DNA of 64,000 bases, taken from assembly GCA_963978545.1 (NCBI GenBank), contig OZ021726.1:51071959-51135958 (forward strand), given 5' to 3'. The position numbers and the translations under genes were made by a program. This DNA is from Linyphia triangularis (lineage: Eukaryota > Arthropoda > Arachnida > Araneae > Linyphiidae). This document shows positions 56,238 through 64,000 of the stretch, in pieces; within the stretch, counting starts at the first letter, position 1, and each line of letters starts with the position of its first letter. The notes below the pieces were generated by a model. It searched no databases. It saw only the letters and a program-made list of their open reading frames with translations, and was not told the DNA's origin.

Positions 56238-59200
56238 AGTACCAGGGAAATGCGATATTTGGTGAAAATAAAAAAAATTGTGTTTTTACTCAAATAGTTT
56301 ACAACTCGGTAGCTTTAAAATGATATAATTTTTTGAAATTGAAAATAAATTCAAAACTTATTTAATTTTTGTGAAAGTTCATTTTATTAAATAACTATAA
56401 CGTAAATTTAAAATATGATCTGTAAGGAACTATTTTCTATGTCAGTATAAGATTTGTTTTTTTTATCAGGGACAATTTCGATTTGAAACATCAAATTAAC
56501 ACATTTTTAATTCAAATGGAAGTATATTATGTTGGGAGAAAGCAACTAGTCATAAATAAATTCGTAAAATAATTGATTTTAGACTTAATCTGGAATCTTT
56601 ATGTGTCGTTATAAAAAAGTGAGTATTTTTAAATACTTTTGAAACAAAATTCTTTTTAAAAAGGCTATTTTGAGTTTTGTGACAATTTAAGTTGGTTCTC
56701 AGTAGCAAAACGTTGTGTAGGATTTGCAATTAAAATTCTAAATAAATTTAAATTCAGTTATGACTGGTGCCAATCGACTCCAATTAGTTAATTAAAATTA
56801 AAATAAAACATAATCAAATTAAGATTTATTTTCAATGCAAATATTTTGTACAAAATTGTGATTATTGTTAAAAAATTCTGCTACTTTTAAATTAGAAAAA
56901 GTTACCTTTTAAAATAAATTTTCGAATGAAATTCAAATAGGAATTGAAATAATTGGCACCGTTAAAAGTAATCACTTACATTTTCACTGGCGTCGAGTTC
57001 TTTTCAATCATTTTATTTAAATTTTGTGCATAAAATGTTTTCGTACAAAAAAAAAAAAAAAAAAAAAAAAAATACCTACCTTAAACTAGTCCCTTAAATT
57101 AGCTTACGTCTCTTCTAACTTTAGAATTAGAATTAGGGGCCTTTAGCTCATTTTTAAAATGTGCAGGTACCCATTATGCAGGTATAAGAGAATCCAAAGC
57201 TTTTCTCATATGTAATCATAATACACTCAGCGATTTCTCTGGACATATTTCATTTTAAGACTAATTTCCATTCATGCTACAGATTTAATATAAAAAATTT
57301 CTAAGCATTAACATTTGTTAAATAGAAGGCAAATAGAAGTTTCTCTTCTCCCACAAATTTTTCATTAACTATACTCCATGTTTGCACATTATTATTATTT
57401 TCAATTTAGGGCACGTAAAAATCGTGAAAGATTAATAAAAAACTAGTAATATTAGTATTTATTGGAATTAAATAATATGTGTGACAACTTGAAGCACGCA
57501 AGGTAGAATGAAAAAAATTAATAGAAACTAGGAAAATCAATTATAAATATTTGTATAATTATAGATATACTACCTACACTAAAAATTCAAAACACGAAAC
57601 CATTAATCTGTATTCTATATTTGTTTTGTTCCTGGTATTCCTTCTGAACTGTTTACACAAACTTTAAGTACAATTTATAATAGACATCAAGGTAAGAAAG
57701 TGTAAATTGCAAGCACGAATAAGCATGAAGGTAAACATACAATAGCCTTTCGTGACTACTTAAGGAAACTTTTTCACTTCAACCGCCTACTATATCAGAT
57801 CACAGCTGAAACGAAAAAAGCCAATTCTATCTAAAAGGTAAAGTGGCTTGGTACGAAAACTCTAATAAATGAACTTTATGTTCGGAAGAGCAGGTAATAA
57901 ACGGCTCTGCTCATTCAGAAAATTGCTTTTTGTTGAAATAACAATTTCTTCCTTGTTGAGATCTCATATTCATAAAAATGCTAAATACGACAAGAGAACA
58001 GGGTAATAAAGAACTCGTGGAAAATCGAATTTTATCCCGCAAACGACTTTTAGAGAACCTCAACGTTGCGGGTTTTATTGCCTACGGCCATGTTAGGCTT
58101 AGTAAGATTTCCTTTTTTTAAAGCACAAATGGAGTTCTGGGACTAAACTCTTTTAAAAAGACAGCTGAATAGTTGAAGTTTGAGATATAAAATTTAATAG
58201 CCATTTCTCTAAACAAATTTTCCGAAAAGTTTGGAGCAAAAGTATTTTTAAAACCAGACTCAAATATTTTTTTACTTATATGAGTCTTGAATGGTCCGTA
58301 AGAGTTAATTGATTTCAGACTCATAATAGGAATTAAAGTAGAATGTAGAATAATAGGAATAAAATAGAAAAAAGAAAAATCTCTCTCTCGGCTATTTAAA
58401 TTTAGTTCTTGTCGCTAAACTTGCTTTTTATAAAGATAATATTTTTTAAAGAAAATCAGTTATCCGAAATCCCTATAATTTTTAATTCTTATTGTTTAAA
58501 CTATTTTTTGGAAAGTAAGTAACTCAGTAGTATCAATTTGTAACTGGAAGACTAAGTATGGTTATGGTACTCTTTTTAGTTGCAGGACCTTTTTGAGATT
58601 TCTTTTCAGCAAACAATTGACATTCTCTTTGTTGTTGTTTAGACAAACAATGCATTTATGTATGTTTTTCGGAATTTCATTTTTTGCAACTCTCTGCGAA
58701 TACAAAGCTAGCAAATAGAAAGAATAAAATATATAAAGCAGGTCTTTATACTTTGAAAGAGTTTAACATTAGAACAGCTGAAACCATTTGAATTCTATTC
58801 ACGATTTAGCAGAAAACTTTATCGTTATAATACGAAATATTTTCAGTACAATATTTTTGAAGAATAATAGGAAACGTTTTCTTTATAGTTTTTTTAGGAT
58901 AAAACTTCATGATTTGTAAGTTTTTTCATACATACATCTTTGAATAAGGCACTTTATGCATCAATTCCGATTTTCAAATGTAAATTTGAAGGGAAAACAA
59001 GAAATTCTTTTCCTACATAACACTTAAACTATATTTTAGTTATTCTTACATGCGTTGCGCTTCCTCAATTCAGCGTGAAAATATCGTAAAATCACATTAA
59101 TCAACTTTTCATACATTTTTCACAACACAGGAATAGAACAAAGTATTAAAACATAAATTTTATGAACGATTCTAATTTTACTTTTATTACAATAAAGTAA

Positions 59201-61391
59201 TAAATTTTTGTAATAAAAGTGAAATTAAATAAAGTTAAGTTCCTTTGAACTTCATTAGCATTGTTGCAGAACAAATAAGCTCAACAGAAAAGTTGGCATT
59301 GAGAATTACTGCAGAAGTTTTCAATTTAAATCTGATGAGTAGAACAGTCATCAATTATTAAAATGTCTCTAATAAATTATGGGCATCAATGCTTTTCATG
59401 TATACTATGTTTGCAATTTAGAACGGTTTGAATTATTTGTGCTGTCTCAGAAATTTCATCCATATTTTCCAAATCTGGTAGGATTAAAATAAACTTTTAT
59501 ACGTAGTTCAAAACCATTTCTTGTCACGCGTTTATGCATTCATTACATAATACAAATTACTTAGATTAATATATTTTTCAATAATATATATTGAGGTATT
59601 TACTTTTTATACAAATGTATGAAAAAATATTCTAAAGCATTTTAAATTAAATAAAATTTAATTTCACTTAATAAAAAATTTCACTTCAATATTGTTATGG
59701 AATAGTTTGGATTCTGTTGAGTAGCTAATATTCAGTGACATCTTATTTTGTTTTGTATATTTTAGGCTAATTTTACTTAATATATTGGAATCCATGAAAT
59801 TCCTAAAAAAAAGTTATGTTTAGAGAAATGACGGTGTTAATTTGAGTCTTTTCCTTCCACACATAAACTATTTTCTTCGGAATTTATAATAAACTCTATA
59901 GTTGCTTTACTAGAAAATATAAATTTTCTTCTATATATTGGAATATATAGGAACAAACAGTGCACAAAAGATTGAATTGGAATTCTGCCTAAAACATATC
60001 GCATATTAATGTAAACAATTTCATCCTCACATTACAAAATTATGAATCAAACTCCTTAATAACGATGTTTTGAATGACCTTTGCAAAATGTTAATTTTAT
60101 GACATTCTGCCTGCTGAAACATAACATAAATTTAAATAAATTCGTCCATAGCTTTTTAGTTATGTATATAAACTTGAAACGAATTAGAATATGGAGTGAA
60201 AGCACATTTTTCATGTACAGAGCTAAAGAAGAATCAACTATAATAAAGGAGATACCTATTTGCATTTATATTTGAAATGCGAACCAGCAATAGTACAAAT
60301 TATAACGTCAAACCCAGGACATTGGTTCCAACATTAGAATTTAATAGTACATCTTACTACTAACACCATAGAGTAGTTTCAGAATTAAATTCGCTTTTCG
60401 AACCGAACCACCCATCCATCAACTATTATACTATGCCTTTGAATACATACACAGTTCAAATACATTACATAGTGCATTTCAAACAAATAACAATAATGAG
60501 TTTCAAAGTAAATTGCTTCAATATTCTGATGTATGCGTTTAATTTGATAAAATTACTTAAACTTTTGATTTAAAAAAAATACTAGTAAAGTTTTTTCTGA
60601 ACCAAATCTATATTTTCTATATATAAACTTAATGCAGACAATTATTTTATGGTCTTCCCTACATTAGGGTTATAAGTTTTCTCATTATTTCATTATTACA
60701 GACTGGTAGTTCTGCTAAGTAAATATAAAAATAGATATTTCATATGCATTTGTATCAGACACACAAACTTGCTACTAAGTAAAAAAACTAAAATTGATAA
60801 TTTTTCTAACATCAAAACTGATCCAAACATCAAACTTGTGTTTTATTATTATTTCTTTGTGTGAAATTATTCTTTGGAAAAGTTGCCAGTACTCCAATGC
60901 TCAGAAATCTTTAATGATATTTTTACTTTTTCCTCACCTTATTTATGTCTACTTTTTACTTGAAACTAATAATAAAAAAAAAAAGAAACGGAATTATTAT
61001 TATTTTATTTATTTGTGAAAAAGATTAAAAATGTGTGTTTTCCAAATTCATAAGGGACTTATGTTCCTATCCAGTGACTTTTTTATTTTTTATTTAACAC
61101 ACTTTACAGTGTTTTCCACTACGGATTCTTATCCAATCATAGTCCCAATCACAATATTTCATCGGAAAAAAAAATTCTTGGTTTTTAAGCGTAAAAATTG
61201 TTAAGCAAAATCGATTAATTAACTTAGTTACGATTATATGCGTACAAATTCTCTTTTGCAAATAGAAGAATCATTTATAAGCCATTAAAAAGTTGTAATT
61301 CATGATTTGATTTTCCAAGTCTCAGAAGTTCTTAAAGAAATTGAATGATTACAAACCTTTATTACCTTGAATAACTAATTAATTAATTAAT
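56238..61391. other. A/T-rich DNA, possible regulatory patch, no genes
   Basis: No supported gene; frames at 58118-58324 and 60056-60275 lack motifs. Poly(A) at 57048-57072. 57870-58085 is G+C-richer and holds three TTTATTRC-like words on either strand (57894, 58002, 58073). A 20-bp hairpin with one mismatch lies at 59173-59227. Confidence 0.45.
59173..59227. other. Hairpin, 20-bp stem
   Basis: Arms taattttacttttattacaa and ttgtaataaaagtgaaatta with one mismatch and a 15-base loop. A/T-rich, so may be chance. Confidence 0.5.
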
Positions 61392-61478
61392 ACAATTAGA
61401 ATGATTACTAATTACTGAATACAATTGGAATAATTACTAATTCCTGAATGCAATTAGAATTATTACTAATTAATGATT
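61392..61478. repeat. 29-bp tandem repeat, three units
   Basis: Units at 61392, 61421 and 61450 share (a/g)caatt(a/g)gaat(g/a/t)attactaatt. Read directly. Confidence 0.85.
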
Positions 61479-62954
61479 ACAAGATTACCTTGACTAGGGC
61501 AGCGAGTTAAAAAAAAACTTATTTGAGTTTCATTTAGCTTAGGTCCCCTTCTAGTTTAGTTATGCAATCTGTATATGGAAAGCATGGATGGCTAAGTCTA
61601 TAATTGTGTACTGATATTTAAACCAACTGATATGATGCATTTCCATACAGAATACACACTGAAAAGTTCAACAACAATATTTAATGTCGAACTTTTCTGT
61701 AAAACTTTATTTGGCAACAAATGTTTGTACACTAGTTCAACTATTTTACAAACAAAGCTCGGCAAAACGTTCCTGTATCGTTTGGGGCGGGGAGTGTTAT
61801 TAATAACGTCGTTGTGTTAAGCAGCTTTGTGGTATTTATTTACTGTGCATAATTTTTGAAAAGTTAAACAGCTTCACATAGCATAGATAACTGATATTAT
61901 TTTTCTAAAACAATTTATACTTTAGCACGCAAAAACATTTCACATGAATTTATATTTAACATAAAAAATATATTTTGATTACTATTTAAATTTTGCTTTT
62001 TTATCGGCATGTATATATTTTACTGAATGAAATGTATAAAAATTAACAAATTTATTTTTTGTTTGAAATTAACCTAAACTGACAATTTTCTATGTAATTA
62101 ATTTATTGCAATATTTTGAAGAGATTTATAAGATCCCGATAAGCTTCAAAAAGCTTTACGAATGGTCGAAAACCAGCCAAATGATGTTTTATAAAAGTAT
62201 TTAAAAAAAATTTCACAGCAATAGCAACACATATAATATTTATTAAGAAAGTGAATAAACTAAGAAGAAAACTAATAAATTGATTTGTTAAGCAACTATA
62301 ATATTTCAGAAAATAAATTTAAAATTAAATGGTAGCTTTTTTGATAAAATTTATTTTTCATTTCAAAATACCATAATGAAATAAAACAAGTTTTTTGTGT
62401 AAGTTAAGAGGTAATGTTAAAATAAACAAGGAATTTAAAACAATAATATGTATAAAACAATAACCAAACATGTAATTTTTTCAAATAAGCTAATCAAAAT
62501 AAAATTGACTAAAATTGAATAAAACTGCCCGATGACATACTATAATCTCCTAAATTTTGTGTAGTTTCTAAAAAACCTTTTGTATTCTCAAAGAAAAGAC
62601 AATATATCAGTTAGTTTAAAAATATCACTACTAAACTATAGACTTATACATGCTTTACATGTTCAAATTTCTGTCCAGTTTATACTTATATATTTAAAAG
62701 ATATTTTGTTCAAGAAATTTGTTCTATATAAACCTATAATTGTAAAAAGGTCCTACCAAGTAAAAACATTAAACGCTCCGATAGAAAAAATCAGTAATAC
62801 ATAAATATTTTCTAAACAAACGTGTTTTGCGGTTCACTTTCTTCTTAGGTTGTCGACTTGCATTATATCTAACTCAGCTGTCTTCACATTAAACTGCAAT
62901 AATTGAATAGTATCCTGCATTTCCTATTGTATATCTAGGAAGATCGATGGTTGA
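61479..62954. other. A/T-rich DNA without genes
   Basis: Frames at 61632-61820 and 62580-62804 have no recognised motif. Confidence 0.5.
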
Positions 62955-63060
62955 TCTACTTGAGATACGATTGTTACGGTGCTTAATTAGGAAGTTGTTT
63001 AGTAATTAATTGAGGGCATGCTTAACCAAGGTTAAGAAGATTAATGAGAATAAATGGATT
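62955..63060. promoter_or_regulatory. Candidate homeodomain-site cluster
   Basis: Within about 100 bp: gcttaattagg (62981), agtaattaattgag (63001), an inverted pair cttaacc-aa-ggttaag (63021-63036) and gattaatgag (63039). The segment is unique and slightly G+C-richer. This is a motif-level suggestion only; A/T-rich DNA produces such cores easily. Confidence 0.2.
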
Positions 63061-63369
63061 CATGCATTGTGTACATATTAGAATCAGCTATGTTATATCA
63101 ACTTGTAAAATAGCATAAATGGATAAATGCGTGAATAAAGATATTGCTCTCGAATAGATGGGAACTAGATGGAAAGGTAAACTTTATTTAAAGTATTCTT
63201 TGTGAAATATTAAAAAATATATCTTAAAAAGTATTGTAGTTGAAGGATGTGCTTGTTTGTTATAGAATGGTATATATTTGATGATTTATCTACCTAATTT
63301 TGATTTGACTACCTCTAGTCTAGTTAATATGTTATGAGTAATACAATACGTAATGCATTTCAATCGTAG

Positions 63370-63400
<31 letters not shown>

Positions 63401-64000
63401 CATTTTCATCATTTGAATAAGTTAATTTTTAATATTTTCACTAATTTTTATTATAATTTTCCATAGCGATTTGAAAACATTAATTCAAATGTTAAGGAGA
63501 ACTATAAACCAAGCTAAGTAAAGTTTTTTTTTTCTCTTATTAAGTTAATATAAGGCATTAAGTATACAAATCTATAAAAGTATATAAAGGCAGTAAATCA
63601 CTAACGTGAAAGGTTTAAATGTGGTATTTATTTGCCCTCTTGTTTTTACGAAACTAGTTAAAAAAATTCAGGGAAGTATTTACAGAAATTTTTTATGTGT
63701 TTATATGTACCAATATTATTAAACATTACTTAAAATAGTTATTTTAATCTTTAAATATTACAAAAATTGAGGTCGAATGAGTTTTTGTTTAATTTTTGAA
63801 GTCAGTTTATAAATTAATAGCTGTAAGAAACTATTTTTTTATTGTTCCTTAGCATGCTTCACTTAGAATTTTATTTCTTTTTATTTTCAATCAATTAAAT
63901 AAAAAATAACTGTTAATTGTTTTATTATTTAAAAAAATTCTGAGTAGCTTTTATATTTAATTGGCCTCAATACAATATATTCTACTTATCAACGGTAGCT
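63061..64000. other. A/T-rich end of window
   Basis: Poly(A) at 63374-63400. No gene or repeat copy seen. Confidence 0.6.

Overview
This window looks like gene-poor, transposon-littered nuclear DNA from an animal, most likely an arthropod and probably an arachnid such as a spider. That is an inference. It rests on the strong A+T bias (roughly 70% by eye), dense A/T and AAAT microsatellites, tRNA-derived SINEs, and decayed transposases that resemble arthropod Tc1/mariner-type elements. I see no bacterial gene organisation, no rRNA, no CRISPR array and no intact protein-coding gene. Nearly every open frame of 60 to 140 codons is a chance frame in A/T-rich DNA, a frame through a microsatellite, or a frame inside a repeat. 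I could identify no exon of a cellular gene. The coding signals that hold up are broken transposon or repeat genes.

Layout. 1-7.4 kb: mostly unique A/T-rich DNA with one tRNA-derived SINE (about 2.99-3.14 kb). 7.48-8.65 kb: a decayed mariner-like element with terminal inverted repeats and a transposase C-terminus, interrupted by a Helitron-like insertion ending at 8327. 9.4 kb: a palindromic miniature element. 11.8 and 12.3 kb: reverse-strand SINE copies. 14.2-14.7 kb: a cluster of palindromic sub-repeats. 16.2-16.9 kb: a 697-bp TTAA-bounded inverted-repeat element, followed by an inverted duplication at 17.1-17.8 kb. 18.3 kb: a SINE. 22.1-23.0 kb: one copy of a dispersed DNA element whose fuller copy lies at 41.3-43.3 kb. 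27.3 kb: a long AT microsatellite. 29.7 kb: a mariner-type transposase remnant.

The most striking structure is at 30.1-33.3 kb. Two arms of about 1.4 kb are inverted copies of each other, flanked by TTAA on both sides and separated by a 390-bp spacer. The arms and spacer carry broken pieces of two divergently oriented genes. One is a finger-like protein with a Gly-Trp-Ala motif domain. The other ends in a Tyr-Ile-Gly-Lys / Lys-Trp-Pro domain. A second, independently decayed remnant that resembles the latter domain lies at 49.0-49.5 kb.

33.5-34.5 kb is a G+C-richer, LTR-like block with 24-bp tandem units and a reverse-strand TATA motif. 35.5-37.1 kb holds a SINE, a four-unit minisatellite and a 0.8-kb element with 250-bp near-perfect inverted arms. 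41.3-43.3 kb is a nested array: a DNA element containing a Helitron-like insertion that itself contains a 133-bp-arm hairpin. 43.5 kb carries 254 bp of AAAT repeat. 48.2, 53.7 and 56.0 kb carry three small inverted-repeat elements; the last is a clear TTAA-bounded piggyBac-type miniature element. The final 8 kb is unique A/T-rich DNA with a few homeodomain-site-rich segments that could be regulatory.

There is no evidence that the genes here work together as a system. The story is layered transposition: at least two nesting events, three TTAA-bounded elements, three copies of one Helitron-like 3' end, and four copies of one SINE.
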